A stretch of DNA of 64,000 nt from Sipunculus nudus. Lineage: Eukaryota; Annelida; Sipuncula; Golfingiida; Sipunculidae. The stretch is from positions 44,948,019 to 45,012,018 of the forward strand of contig CM049306.1 in NCBI GenBank assembly GCA_026874595.1, given 5' to 3'. This document shows positions 1 through 12,047 of the stretch, piece by piece. Positions within the stretch are counted from its first letter, which is position 1; each line of letters starts with the position of its first letter. A program made the translations under genes and the position numbers. The notes beneath the pieces are model-generated. The model searched no databases. It worked only from the letters and a program-made list of their open reading frames with translations, and was not told the origin of the DNA.

Positions 1-240
1 CCTTGAGTCCTGAGTCCTGTGCTCTACCTTGAGTCCTGAGTCCTGAGCTCTACCTAATGTCCTGAGCCCTGTGCTCTACCTTGAATACTGAGCCCTGTGC
101 TGTACCCCTGAGCCCTGTGCTCTACCTTGAATACTGAGCCCTGTGCTGTACCCCTGAGCCCTGTGCTCTACCTTGAATACTGAGCCCTGTGCTCTACCTT
201 AAGTCCTGAGCCCTGTGCTCTACCTTGAGTCCTGAGCCCT

Positions 241-3200
241 GTGCTGTACCCCTGAGCCCTGTGCTGTATCCCTGAGCCCTGTGCTCTGCCTTGATTCCTG
301 AGTCCTGTGCTGTACCCTGAGCCCTGTGCTCTACCTTGAGTCCTGAGTCCTGTGTTCTACCTTGAATCCTGAGTCCTGTGCTCTACCTTGAGTCCTGAGT
401 CCTGTGTTCTACCTTGAGTCCTGAGTCCTGTGCTGTACCCCTGAGCCCTGCGCTCTACCCCTGAGCCCTGTGCTCTACCTTGAGTCCTGAGTCCTGTGTT
501 CTACCTTGAGTCCTGAGTCCTGTGCCCTACCTTGAGTCCTGAGTCCTGTGTTGTACCCTTGAGCCCTGTGCTGTACCCCTGAGCCCTGTGCTCTACCTTG
601 AGTCCTGAGTCCTGTGCTCTACCTTGAGTCCTGAGCTCTACCTAATGTCCTGAGCCCTGTGCTCTACCTTGAATACTGAGCCCTGTGCTGTACCCCTGAG
701 CCCTGTGCTCTACCTTGAATACTGAGCCCTGTGCTCTACCTTAAGTCCTGAGCCCTGTGCTCTACCTTGAGTCCTGAGCCCTGTGCTGTACCCCTGAGCC
801 CTGTGCTGTACCCCTGAGCTCTGTGCTCTACCTTGAGTCCTGAGCCCTGTGCTGTACCCCTGAGCCCTGTGCTCTACCTTGAGTCCTGAGTCCTGTGCTC
901 TACCTTGAGTCCTGAGTCCTGAGCTCTACCTAATGTCCTGGGCCCTGTGCTCTACCTTGAATACTGAGCCCTGTGCTGTACCCCTGAGCCCTGTGCTCTA
1001 CCTTGAGTCCTGAGTCGTGTGCTCTACCTTGAGTCCTGAGTCCTGTGTTCTACCTTGAGTCCTGAGTCCTGTGCTCTACCTTGAGTCCTGAGTCCTGAGC
1101 TCTACCTAATGTCCTGAGCCCTGTGCTCTACCTTGAGTCCTGAGTCCTGTGTTCTACCTTGAGTCCTGAGTCCTGTGTTCTACCTTGAGTCCTGAGTCCT
1201 GTGCTCTACCTTGAGTCCTGAGTCCTGAGCTCTACCTAATGTCCTGAGCCCTGTGCTCTACCTTGAGTCCTGAGCCCTCTGCTCCACTTTGAGTCCTGAG
1301 TCCTGTGCTCTACTTTGAGTCCTGAGTCCTGTGCTCTACCTTGAGTCCTGAGTCCAATGCTCTACCTTGAATACTGAGCCCTGTGCTGTACCCCTGAGCC
1401 CTGTGCTGTTACCCTGAGCCCTGTGCTCTACCTTGAGTCCTAACCCCTGTGCTGTACCCCTGAGCCCTGTGGTCTACTTTGAGTCCTGAGTCCTGTGCTC
1501 TACCTTGAGTCCAGAGTCCTGTGCTTTACCTTGAATACTGAGCCCTGTGCTGTACCCCTGACCCCTGTGCTGTACCCCTGAGCCCTGTGCTGTACCCCTG
1601 AGTCCTGTGCTCTATCTTGAGTCCTGAGTCCTGTGATCTACCTTGAGTCCTGAGTCCTGTGCTCTATCCTGAGTCCTGAGTCCTGTTCTCTGCCTTGAGT
1701 CCTGAGTCCTGTGCTCTACCTTGAGTCCCGAGTCCTGTGCTCTACCTTGAGTCCAGAGTCCTGTGCTCTACCTAATGTCTTGAGTCCTGTGCTCAACCTT
1801 GAGTCCAGAGTCCTGTGCTCTACCTAATGTCCTGAGCCCTGTGCTCTACCTTGAACCCTGAGCCCTGTGCTCTACCTTGAATCCTGAGCCCTGTGCTCTA
1901 CCTTGAGTCCAGAGTCCTGTGCTCTACCTAATGTCCTGAGCCCTGTGCTCTACCTTGAACCCTGAGCCCTGTGCTCTACCTTGAGTCCTGAGCCCTGTGG
2001 TCTACTATCAGTCCTGAGTCCTGTGCTCTACCTTGAGTCAAGTGTCCTGTGCTTTACCTTGAATACTGAGCCCTGTGCTGTACCCCTGAGCCCTGTGCTC
2101 TACCTTGAATACTGAGCCCTGTGCTCTACCTTAAGTCCTGACCCCTGTGCTCTACCTTGAGTCCTGAGCCCTGTGCTGTACCCCTGAGCCCTGTGCTGTA
2201 CCCCTCAGCCCTGTGCTCTACCTTGAGTCCTGAGCCCTGTGCTGTACCCCTGAGCCCTGTGCTCTACCTTGAGTCCTGAGTCGTGTGCTCTACCTTGAGT
2301 CCTGAGTCGTGTGCTCTACCTTGAGTCCTGAGTCCTGTGTTCTACCTTGAGTCCTGAGTCCTGTGCTCTACCTTGAGTCCTGAGTCCTGAGCTCTACCTA
2401 ATGTCCTGAGCCCTGTGCTCTACCTTGAGTCCTGAGTCCTGTGCTGTACCCCTGAGCCCTGTGCTGTACCCCTGAGCCCTGTGCTGTACCCCTGAGTCCT
2501 GTGGTCTACCTTGAGTCCTGAGTCCTGTGCTCTACCTTGAGTCCTGAGTCCTGAGCTCTACCTAATGTCCTGAGCCCTGTGCTCTACCTTGAATCCTGAG
2601 CCCTCTGCTCCACTTTGAGTCCTGAGTCCTGTGCTCTACTTTGAGTCCTGAGTCCTGTGCTCTACCTTGAGTCCTGAGTCCAATGCTCTACCTTGAATAC
2701 TGAGCCCTGTGCTGTACCCCTGAGCCCTGTGCTGTACCCCTGAGCCCTGTGCTCTACCTTGAGTCCTAACCCCTGTGCTGTACCCCTGAGCCCTGTGGTC
2801 TACTTTGAGTCCTGAGTCCTGTGCTCTACCTTGAGTCCAGAGTCCTGTGCTTTACCTTGAATACTGAGCCCTGTGCTGTACCCCTGAGCCCTGTGCTGTA
2901 CCCCTGAGCCCTGTGCTGTACCCCTGAGTCCTGTGCTCTATCTTGAGTCCTGAGTCCTGTGATCTACCTTGAGTCCTGAGTCCTGTGCTCTACCCTGAGT
3001 CCTGAGTCCTGTTCTCTGCCTTGAGTCCTGAGTCCTGTGCTCTACCTTGAGTCCCGAGTCCTGTGCTCTACCTTGAGTCCAGAGTCCTGTGCTCTACCTA
3101 ATGTCTTGAGTCCTGTGCTCAACCTTGAGTCCAGAGTCCTGTGCTCTACCTAATGTCCTGAGCCCTGTGCTCTACCTTGAACCCTGAGCCCAGTGCTCTA

Positions 3201-5060
3201 CCTTGAGTCCAGAGCCCTGTGCTCTACCTTGAGTCCAGAGTCCTGTGCTCTACCTAATGTCCTGAGCCCTGTGCTCTACCTTGAACCCTGAGCCCTGTGC
3301 TCTACCTTGAGTCCTGAGCCCTGTGGTCTACTATGAGTCCTGAGTCCTGTGCTCTACCTTGAGTCAAGTGTCCTGTGCTTTACCTTGAATACTGAGCCCT
3401 GTGCTGTACCCCTGAGCCCTGTGCTGTACCCCTGAGCCCTGTGCTGTACCCCTGAGTCCTGTGCTCTGCCTTGAGTCCTGAGTCCTGTGCTCTACCTTGA
3501 GTCCCGAGTCCTGTGCTCTACCTTGAGTCCAGAGTCCTGTGCTCTACCTAATGTCTTGAGTCCTGTGCTCTACCTTGAGTCCAGAGTCCTGTGCTCTACC
3601 TAATATCCTGAGCCCTGTGCTCTACCTTGAACCCTGAGCCCTGTGCTCTACCTTGAATCCTGAGCCCTGTGCTCTACCTTGAGTCCAGAGTCATGTGCTC
3701 TACCTTGAGTCCTGAGCCCTGTGCTCTACCTTGAGTCCTGAGTCCTGTGTTCTACCTTGAGTCCTGAGTCCTGTGCTCTACCTTGAGTCCTGAGTCCTGT
3801 GTTCTACCTTGAGTCCTGAGTCCTGTGCTCTACCTTGAGTCCCGAGTCCTGTGCTCTACCTTGAGTCCAGAGTCCTGTGCTCTACCTAATGTCTTGAGTC
3901 CTGTGCTCTACCTTGAGTCCAGAGTCCTGTGCTCTACCTAATGTCCTGAGCCCTGTGCTCTACCTTGAACCCTGAGCCCTGTGCTCTACCTTGAATCCTG
4001 AGCCCTGTGCTCTACCTTGAGTCCAGAGTCCTGTGCTCTACCTTGAGTCCTGAGCCCTGTGCTCTACCTTGAGTCCTGAGTCCTGTGTTCTACCTTGAGT
4101 CCTGAGTCCTGTGCTCTGCCTTGAGTCCTGAGTCCTGTGCTCTACCTTGAGTCCTGAGTCCTGAGCTCTACCTAATGTCCTGAGCCCTGTGCTCTACCTT
4201 GAATACTGAGCCCTGTGCTGTACCCCTGAGCCCTGTGCTCTACCTTGAATACTGAGCCCTGTGCTCTACCTTAAGTCCTGAGCCCTGTGCTCTACCTTGA
4301 GTCCTGAGCCCTGTGCTGTACCCCTGAGCCCTGTGCTGTATCCCTGAGCCCTGTGCTCTGCCTTGATTCCTGAGTCCTGTGCTGTACCCCTGAGCCCTGT
4401 GCTCTACCTTGAGTCCTGAGTCCTGTGTTCTACCTTGAATCCTGAGTCCTGTGCTCTACCTTGAGTCCTGAGTCCTGTGTTCTACCTTGAGTCCTGAGTC
4501 CTGTGCTGTACCCCTGAGCCCTGCGCTCTACCCCTGAGCCCTGTGCTCTACCTTGAGTCCTGAGTCCTGTGTTCTACCTTGAGTCCTGAGTCCTGTGCCC
4601 TACCTTGAGTCCTGAGTCCTGTGTTGTACCCTTGAGCCCTGTGCTGTACCCCTGAGCCCTGTGCTCTACCTTGAGTCCTGAGTCCTGTGCTCTACCTTGA
4701 GTCCTGAGCTCTACCTTATGTCCTGAGCCCTGTGCTCTACCTTGAATACTGAGCCCTGTGCTGTACCCCTGAGCCCTGTGCTCTACCTTGAATACTGAGC
4801 CCTGTGCTCTACCTTAAGTCCTGAGCCCTGTGCTCTACCTTGAGTCCTGAGCCCTGTGCTGTACCCCTGAGCCCTGTGCTGTACCCCTGAGCTCTGTGCT
4901 CTACCTTGAGTCCTGAACCCTGTGCTGTACCCCTGAGCCCTGTGCTCTACCTTGAGTCCTGAGTCCTGTGCTCTACCTTGAGTCCTGAGTCCTGAGCTCT
5001 ACCTAATGTCCTGGGCCCTGTGCTCTACCTTGAATACTGAGCCCTGTGCTGTACCCCTGA
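241..5060. repeat. Higher-order repeat inside array 1 (offset about 4,073 bp)
   Basis: Rare diagnostic variants recur in the same order at a constant shift of about 4,073 bp: TGTATCCCTGAGCC near 266 and 4338, GCGCTCTACCCC near 450 and 4523, GTGCCCTACC near 520 and 4594, GTTGTACCCTTGAG near 549 and 4622, and CCTGGGCCCTG near 938 and 5011. A multi-kilobase block was therefore duplicated as one unit after the monomers had diverged. One visible difference is a missing C near 315 (GTACCCTGAG instead of GTACCCCTGAG). Confidence 0.85.
1268..3340. repeat. Nested higher-order repeat (offset about 1,326 bp)
   Basis: A second, shorter period is nested in the array. GAGCCCTCTGCTCCACTTT occurs at about 1272 and 2598, GAGTCCAATGCTCTACC at about 1351 and 2677, and GAGTCCTAACCCCTG at about 1434 and 2760, all with a shift near 1,326 bp. 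The same ordered markers also appear in array 2 (from about 13318), which shows that array 2 derives from this part of array 1 as well as from its right end. Confidence 0.8.
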
Positions 5061-8000
5061 GCCCTGTGCTCTACCTTGAATACTGAGCCCTGTGCTCTAC
5101 CTTAAGTCCTGAGCCCTGTGCTCTACCTTGAGTCCTGAGCCCTGTGCTGTAACCCTGAGCCCTGTGCTGTACCCCTGAGCCCTGTGCTCTACCTTGAGTC
5201 CTGAGCCCTGTGCTGTACCCCTGAGCCCTGTGCTCTACCTTGAGTCCTGAGTCGTGTGCTCTACCTTGAGTCCTGAGTCCTGTGTTCTACCTTGAGTCCT
5301 GAGTCCTGTGCTCTACCTTGAGTCCTGAGTCCTGAGCTCTACCTAATGTCCTGAGCCCTGTGCTCTACCTTGAGTCCTGAGTCCTGTGTTCTACCTTGAG
5401 TCCTGAGTCCTGTGTTCTACCTTGAGTCCTGAGTCCTGTGCTCTACCTTGAGTCCTGAGTCCTGTGCTCTAACTTGAGTCCTGAGTCCTGAGCTCTACCT
5501 AATGTCCTGAGTCCTCTGCTCTACCTTGAGTCCTGAGTCCTGTGCTCTACCTTGAGTCCTGAGTCCTGTGCTGTACCCCTGAGCCCTGTGCTGTACCCCT
5601 GAGTCCTGTGCTCTACCTTGAGTCCTGAGTCCTGAGCTCTACCTAATGTCCTGAGCCCTGTGCTCTACCTTGAGTCCTGAGTCCTGTGCTCTACCTTGAG
5701 TCCTGAGTCCTGTGCTGTACCCCTGAGCCCTGTGCTGTACCCCTGAGTCCTGTGCTCTACCTTGAGTCCAGAGTCCTGTGCTCTACCTTGAGTCCTGAGT
5801 CCTGTGCTGTACCCCTGAGTCCTGTGCTCTACCTTGAGTCCTGAGTCCTGTGCTGTACCCCTGAGCCCTGTGCTGTACCCCTGAGCCCTGTGCTCTGCCT
5901 TGAGTCCTGAGTCCTGTGCTGTACCCCTGAGCCCTGTGCTGTACCCCTGAGCCCTGTGCTCTACCTTGAATACTGAGCCCTGTGCTCTGCCATGAGTCCT
6001 GAGTCCTGTGCTGTACCCCTGAGCCCTGTGCTGTACCCCTGAGCCCTGTGCTCTACCTTGAATCCTGAGCACTGTGCTCTACCTTGAGTCCTGAGTCCTG
6101 TGCTCTACCTTGAGTCCTGAGTCCTGAGCTCTACCTAATGTCCTGAGCCCTGTGCTCTACCTTGAGTCCTGAGTCCTGTGCTCTACCTTGAGTCCTGAGT
6201 CCTGAGCTCTACCTAATGTCCTGAGCCTTGTGCTCTACCTTGAGTCCAGAGTCCTGTGCTCTACCTTGAGTCCTGAGTCCTGTGCTGTACCTCTGAGCCC
6301 TGTGCTGAACCCCTGAGCCCTGTGCTCTACCTTGAATACTGAGCCCTGTGCTGTACCCCTGAGCCCTGTGCTGTACCCCTGAGCCCTGTGCTCTACCTTG
6401 AATACTGAGCCCTGTGCTGTACCCCTGAGCCCTGTGCTCTACCTTGAGTCCTGAGTCCTGTGCTCTACCCTGAGTCCTGAGTCCTGTTCTCTGCCTTGAG
6501 TCCTGAGTCCTGTGCTCTACCTTGAGTCCCGAGTCCTGTGCTCTACCTTGAGTCCAGAGTCCTGTGCTCTACCTAATGTCTTGAGTCCTGTGCTCAACCT
6601 TGAGTCCAGAGTCCTGTGCTCTACCTTATGTCCTGAGCCCTGTGCTCTACCTTGAACCCTGAGCCCTGTGCTCTACCTTGAGTCCAGAGCCCTGTGCTCT
6701 ACCTTGAGTCAAGAGTCCTGTGCTCTACCTAATGTCCTGAGCCCTGTGCTCTACCTTGAACCCTGAGCCCTGTGCTCTACCTTGAGTCCTGAGCCCTGTG
6801 GTCTACTATGAGTCCTGAGTCCTGTGCTCTACCTTGAGTCAAGTGTCCTGTGCTTTACCTTGAATACTGAGCCCTGTGCTGTACCCCTAAGCCCTGTGCT
6901 GTACCCCTGAGCCCTGTGCTGTACCCCTGAGTCCTGTGCTCTATCTTGAGTCCTGAGTCCTGTGATCTACCTTGAGTCCTGAGTCCTGTGCTCTACCCTG
7001 AGTCCTGAGTCCTGAGTCCTGTGCTCTGCCTTGAGTCCTGAGTCCTGTGCTCTACCTTGAGTCCCGAGTCCTGTGCTCTACCTTGAGTCCAGAGTCCTGT
7101 GCTCTACCTAATGTCTTGAGTCCTGTGCTCTACCTTGAGTCCAGAGTCCTGTGCTCTACCTAATATCCTGAGCCCTGTGCTCTACCTTGAACCCTGAGCC
7201 CTGTGCTCTACCTTGAATCCTGAGCCCTGTGCTCTACCTTGAGTCCAGAGTCCTGTGCTCTACCTTGAGTCCTGAGCCCTGTGCTCTACCTTGAGTCCTG
7301 AGTCCTGTGTTCTACCTTGAGTCCTGAGTCCTGTGCTCTACCTTGAGTCCTGAGTCCTGTGTTCTACCTTGAGTCCTGAGTCCTGTGCTCTACCTTGAGT
7401 CCCGAGTCCTGTGCTCTACCTTGAGTCCAGAGTCCTGTGCTCTACCTAATGTCTTGAGTCCTGTGCTCTACCTTTAGTCCAGAGTCCTGTGCTCTACCTA
7501 ATGTCCTGAGCCCTGTGCTCTACCTTGAACCCTGAGCCCTGTGCTCTACCTTGAATCCTGAGCCCTGTGCTCTACCTTGAGTCCAGAGTCCTGTGCTCTA
7601 CCTTGAGTCCTGAGCCCTGTGCTCTACCTTGAGTCCTGAGTCCTGTGTTCTACCTTGAGTCCTGAGTCCTGTGCTCTACCTTGAGTCCTGAGTCCTGTGT
7701 TCTACCTTGAGTCCTGAGTCCTGTGCTCTACCTTGAGTCCTGAGTCCTGTGTTCTACCTTGAGTCCTGAGTCCTGTGCTCTACCTTGAGTCCTGAGTCCT
7801 GTGCTCTACCTTGAGTCCTAAGTCCTGTGTTCTACCTTGTGTCCTGAGTCCTGTGCTCTACCTTGAGTCCTGAGTCCTGTGCTCTACCTTGAGTCCAGAG
7901 TCCTGTGCTCTACCTAATGTCCTGAGCCCTGTGCTCTACCTTGAGTCCTGAGCCCTGTGCTCTACCTTGAGTCCTGAGTCCTGTGCTCTACCTTGAGTCC

Positions 8001-9010
8001 TGAGTCCTGTGTTCTACCTTGATTCCTGAGTCCTGTGTTCTACCTTGAGTCCTGAGTCCTGTGTTCTACCTTGAGTTCTGAGTCCTGTGTTCTACCTTGA
8101 GTCCTGAGTCCTGTGCTCTACCTTGAGTCCTGAGTCCTGTGCTCTACCTAATGTCCTGAGCCCTGTGCTCTACCTTGAGTCCTGAGTCCTGTGCTCTACC
8201 TTGAGTACTGAGTCCTGTGCTCTACCCCTGGGCCACAAGGCCATTAAATGAATGTGCTGTCTTTAGGGTGTACAGTCGCGACAGTTCCCGTTTTTTAATA
8301 CTGTACATTAGAAAGGCGTTTTCCCGCGACGAAACTGTATTGAGAGTGGCTGAGGTCAAGGAGATAAAAAATCAGATTCTGTAACACTAGGCAGCGTGAA
8401 ATGTCTAGGGGAATGAATAAAGAAGTCAGTGTTTTTTTGTTTACAAATAACCATACTTTATTCTTAAAACAACCCTAACATTACAATACACTAAATCAAT
8501 ACAATTACACAGTATCACAGCAGTATAACAACAAATCAATACAATTACACAGTAAAATAAACAAAGTGCACAGTACCTGGGTACCACCACTGTCACAGCG
8601 ACAAGTCCTTTAAAATGTATAAACCTGACGAACAGCTCACAAAAATTCTCTTGGAGAATAACAGTCCAATGTAAAGCTCTTGTAGCAATCCGAAAGTAAA
8701 CTTGATACTAGCAGCACTTAATTGTAAAGTGTTCGTAATAAAAGAATCCCTGAAAGAACTAGATAATCGGATAGGTCCCACACACTGACTGACACGCTTC
8801 CGTGTCCGCTGGAATATTCTCTCGCCAGGTGAGGCCGCCACAACACGAGCTAAGTGTGGCAAACAAACCAAACCCCAACAACACATGGAACATTCGTGTG
8901 ACACCCCCTCCCATACCCTTCCCATTTACCTGTAATTAACTTTAATATAACCATTATTCATAACTGAAAATAAAAAATATATATATTTTCATACACTAAA
9001 ATATACAACG

Positions 9011-9041
<31 letters not shown>

Positions 9042-9101
9042 TACCTACATATACCATATAAATATAACACTTAGTTTTATAATTACCCATACATATAAGC
9101 C

Positions 9102-9184
9102 CCCCCCCCCCCACGTTCTCGAATTTCTGGATCCGCGATTGATCATGACCCCCTGCCCTCCCTCAATCCTGGCTACGCCCCTGG
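9102..9184 (-). mobile_element. CAGGGGCG-type transposon end (fragment), copy A
   Basis: Read on the minus strand, the segment starts CAGGGGCGTAGCCAGG and runs through a G-rich stretch into a poly-G tract (poly-C at about 9102-9114 on the plus strand). That is the usual shape of one terminus of a class of DNA transposons. A matching inverted end was not found to the left, so this looks like a solo end or a truncated copy. The family is not assigned. The same end is present in copy B near 16265-16350. Confidence 0.4.
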
Positions 9185-9439
9185 GCACCTGTAACAATAC
9201 ATCATTATTCATCACTATTATCCACCGTAGTTCATCATTAGACCGAATGTATTTTAATCACATATTTCATAATTATATATCTTGTAAATTCTATAATATT
9301 TTATTGCTTTAAAATGAAAGAATCTGGATGTCCCACTTGGTGTGATGTCCACTTGATATAGTTCGGAAATGGATATCCTACCTGTAGCAAGGAGGGATCG
9401 GCTGCTAAAAATTATAGTCAGCCAATTTTATTCAAGATA

Positions 9440-9830
9440 AGAGCTTCATAAAAGTAAAAGAGGGGAAAGATAAAGACTCAAAGATAGAACTGCAAAATGA
9501 AGAGATACAAGTATGCAGAAACATAAAGAACACCAGATAAAGTAACAGAACGACAAAGCAAAGAACTGAAAGAACGGACAAAGAAATAGGACAAAACAAA
9601 GAGAGAACAAAGGAAAGTATGACGAGAGTAACAGACAGAAAAAGACAAGCGAGAATTAAATAAACTTAAAAAGGAAGTACGACGACAGAGCAAGAGAAAC
9701 AAAGAACAAAGTGAGCGAAGGAACGCAAAAAGATATTTTAAAGGAGCAAACGCAAAAGGAAGAGTCGAAATTGCGACACGAAAGAACGAAAGAGCGCAAC
9801 AACCAACTACACCAGACCAAAAAGATGTAA
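9440..9830. other. Purine-rich, T-poor tract (copy A)
   Basis: About 390 bp in which the plus strand is dominated by A and G with few T residues, in short irregular AAAG/GAAC/ACAAAG-like steps. No frame stays open on the plus strand across the tract, and the minus-strand frame (9478-9702) is low-complexity Phe/Leu/Ser. The tract is repeated at about 16608-17000 in copy B. It could be a degenerate simple repeat; no gene is supported. Confidence 0.5.
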
Positions 9831-11547
9831 ATGGAGACTAGCTTTGTGTAGATTTCTTATACACAACCTTTAGGTATTCGCCCCCTCTTCCTCAGATCCT
9901 AATAACTATTTTGAAAATAACAGACTAGCACGTCAATTCAAAACTTTACCATTGTTACCCCTGTGAGACGCAAAGGGTAAGGGAACCGCTTGAAGCCAGA
10001 TGGCCCCGATATTTACTTGGCCCCAAAAGTAGTTGTGAGAAAAAGTTTGTGTAAGCTAAAGCATAGACTGCTGCGGAGGAAGGAATGACGAAATCCTCGT
10101 AAGCACACGATGTAATAAGTACGTGGATGAAATTTAATATAATTACAATGCAATTCAACAGTCTTTCTTGTTTACTTGCACTCTTAATCATATTGATGGA
10201 AGTACCCGTGTTTGGATTAAACCCAAAGGCTCAGTGCAACCTAAATCCGTCTTTGGCGGACAGTTAGGCACCTGATAGCTATTGTCTCGCTTTACTGTTC
10301 ATATTTAAACATGAGGATGTTTTCCTATACATCTACAAAGTTTAGCTCTCCCCTGAAGGCGAGATAACATTACGTGAGTTGTAGCTTCTTCATAATAAAA
10401 GGCATCTGAAAATATTTTCTGACATTTAAACATATAAGGTTACCTTTGACATGAGCTAGAATCTATTGTCCCGTGAGTTTTCTGATAACTTCAAGATCAA
10501 GGATTACAAGACACGGAATATCAAAGAGTTATCCAGGGCTAACCGTTTTACTCTCACGCGCCATTTAATATTACATTTAAAATGTCACATGATCATCACT
10601 CGAGTTCATCCTCTTGTTTTCTGTTTAAATCCCTGGACTTCCTCTCTTTATTACATATCGGTAGCAACTAAAATATAGAATATTTACTTGTTGATTTCTC
10701 AGGGGGAGTCAAACCTACGATATTTATTTGTTCACTTACAACGTTTCATAATTCACGAAGGAGGGCCGTGCTTGAGAAATAATAAAAGAGCACAATCCCT
10801 GTAGTACTTATTATTTTCCACAAATCCTTTGACAATGTGCTGCCTTGCTGCAATAATTGGCAAATCCTTTTCTCCAGATTTTCAAAAGATAACAAAGGAA
10901 GCTAGATGGCCCATTGTATCAAAGAGAGAAAGATGTTCCATGGTATGAATTACTCAGTTTGTCTGACACCCACCCCCGGCTGTGAAATTTGTCACATGGC
11001 GCTAGGAATATCATGGTTTGATGTTTCAAAGCCTAATATATTGTAAAGCCTTTTCTCGTTATTCTGCTTTCTTTTCATATGAAAAAAGATAATATGATCT
11101 TTTATTTCTAATGGGAATACGTCTTGGCGACAAAACGTGCCTGCATTGAAATATAGCATAAAGAATTTGCCGGAGATCAATGCGTCATAATGGATCTGTA
11201 CGCGACAGATGTTATTAACGGTTCTGCCGTCTGTTATATTCTGTATACTTTAGTTTCTTTCTATAGCAGGAATATCATCATCTGAATAATTTTGTCAATT
11301 TCATGTAATATATTCCATCTGACTTTGACGAACAAGACATGTCGGTCTAATGTATTACATTTGATATAACAATATAAAAAAAAATTGTGATTACCACTAC
11401 GTGTTCAGCATCAGCCTATATTTGAATGCAGTCATGCATATGATCAATCTTCTAAAATTATTAAACTAATCCACACGTTTGCGAAAGTATGAGTGCCTAA
11501 AGTATATCTTGCATAAGTACCTTAAGAATATCATGCAATATTCAATC

Positions 11548-11549
<2 letters not shown>

Positions 11550-11582
<33 letters not shown>
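11550..11582. repeat. (TA)n microsatellite
   Basis: Uninterrupted TA dinucleotides. The copy B counterpart at about 18718-18757 is a few units longer, as expected for slippage after duplication. Confidence 0.95.
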
Positions 11583-11584
<2 letters not shown>

Positions 11585-11825
11585 ATTTTCAATTACTTTT
11601 TTTTCAAAATTCAAAATTTCTCTTGAATGAGCAACCATGCTTAATTTAGTCATCCGTTTTTGAGTGATTATTTGTGCTTAAATTACTCGCACGTTGCACA
11701 AGTAATCCATGTTTTTCTGTATGTACTTCATTTCGCCAATTTCTAACATCCTTATAATCAGACATCCGGTGTAAGAGATAAGTATAGCTGTGCCAGTGTG
11801 GTGAGAGAGCGAACAGCCGCACTTT

Positions 11826-11826
<1 letters not shown>

Positions 11827-11873
<47 letters not shown>
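11827..11873. repeat. (TA)n microsatellite just upstream of an exon-like segment
   Basis: TA dinucleotide run immediately before the exon-like segment at 11874. In copy B (19002-19037) it is about 10 bp shorter. The different length alters which upstream frame joins the coding-like segment. Confidence 0.95.
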
Positions 11874-11876
<3 letters not shown>

Positions 11877-12047
11877 TATGAAGACAGAATACAGAATGTC
11901 TTACAAGAAGTAATTGAAAGTAATGCCTTGAAGCCAGACCTTTTGAACGAAATGAACGTCAGAGTTCTCTCTGTTTTTCTTACTAAATTAGTTCAATTTA
12001 CTCGGGCGTCCGTGACTGAATGTACATATATAGCAGTTTATGATTAA
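11874..12047 (+). CDS. Possible 3'-terminal coding exon, copy A (unrecognised protein)
   Basis: From the end of the (TA)n tract a plus-strand frame stays open for 57 codons to TAA at 12045. Its composition is protein-like: mixed charged and hydrophobic residues in a helix-compatible pattern. It opens YEDRIQNVLQEVIES, has the middle KPDLLNEMNVRVL and ends ECTYIAVYD. AATAAA lies about 300 bp downstream (12342-12347), which fits a last exon with a 3' UTR. The exact 5' limit is unclear. An acceptor could be TGAAGACAG at about 11887, but the preceding TA run is a poor pyrimidine tract. No family is recognised. An exactly repeated copy lies at 19038-19211. It could instead be chance or a decayed transposon frame. 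Confidence 0.35.

Larger units (their letters stand above)
1..8225. repeat. Satellite array 1 (26-bp and 20-bp monomers)
   Basis: The sequence is built almost entirely from two related monomers. A 26-bp class runs from one GTGCTCTA to the next (core CCTTGAGTCCTGAGTCCT), with variants such as CCTAATGTCCTGAGCCCT and CCTTGAATACTGAGCCCT. A 20-bp class has the form GTGCTGTACCCCTGAGCCCT and lacks about one internal GAGTCCT-like heptamer. At a mean of about 24 bp there are roughly 340 monomers. The array already runs at base 1, so its left limit is outside the window. It ends abruptly at CTCTACCCCTGGGCC. Monomer classes are not random: long blocks recur in the same order. No coding function is supported. 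Confidence 0.97.

Noticed and set aside
5665-6072. 135-codon minus-strand frame in the satellite with repeated AQDSGLK-type residues
   Set aside because: It is a by-product of 26/20-bp monomers that happen to lack stops; the frame does not persist along the array and there is no promoter, splice or poly(A) context.
1-8225. CRISPR array or telomeric repeat
   Set aside because: There are no unique spacers between repeats, so it is not CRISPR. The monomer is not a TTAGGG-type telomere unit.
8593-8925. 110-codon minus-strand frame, identical at 15759-16091
   Set aside because: Identity only reflects the recent duplication. No recognisable domain, exon boundaries or homologue could be argued from the sequence alone.
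9955-11180. Several 60-80-codon frames in the duplicated block (and their copies at 17123-18348)
   Set aside because: Composition is unremarkable, starts are often non-ATG, and no splice or poly(A) signals support them.
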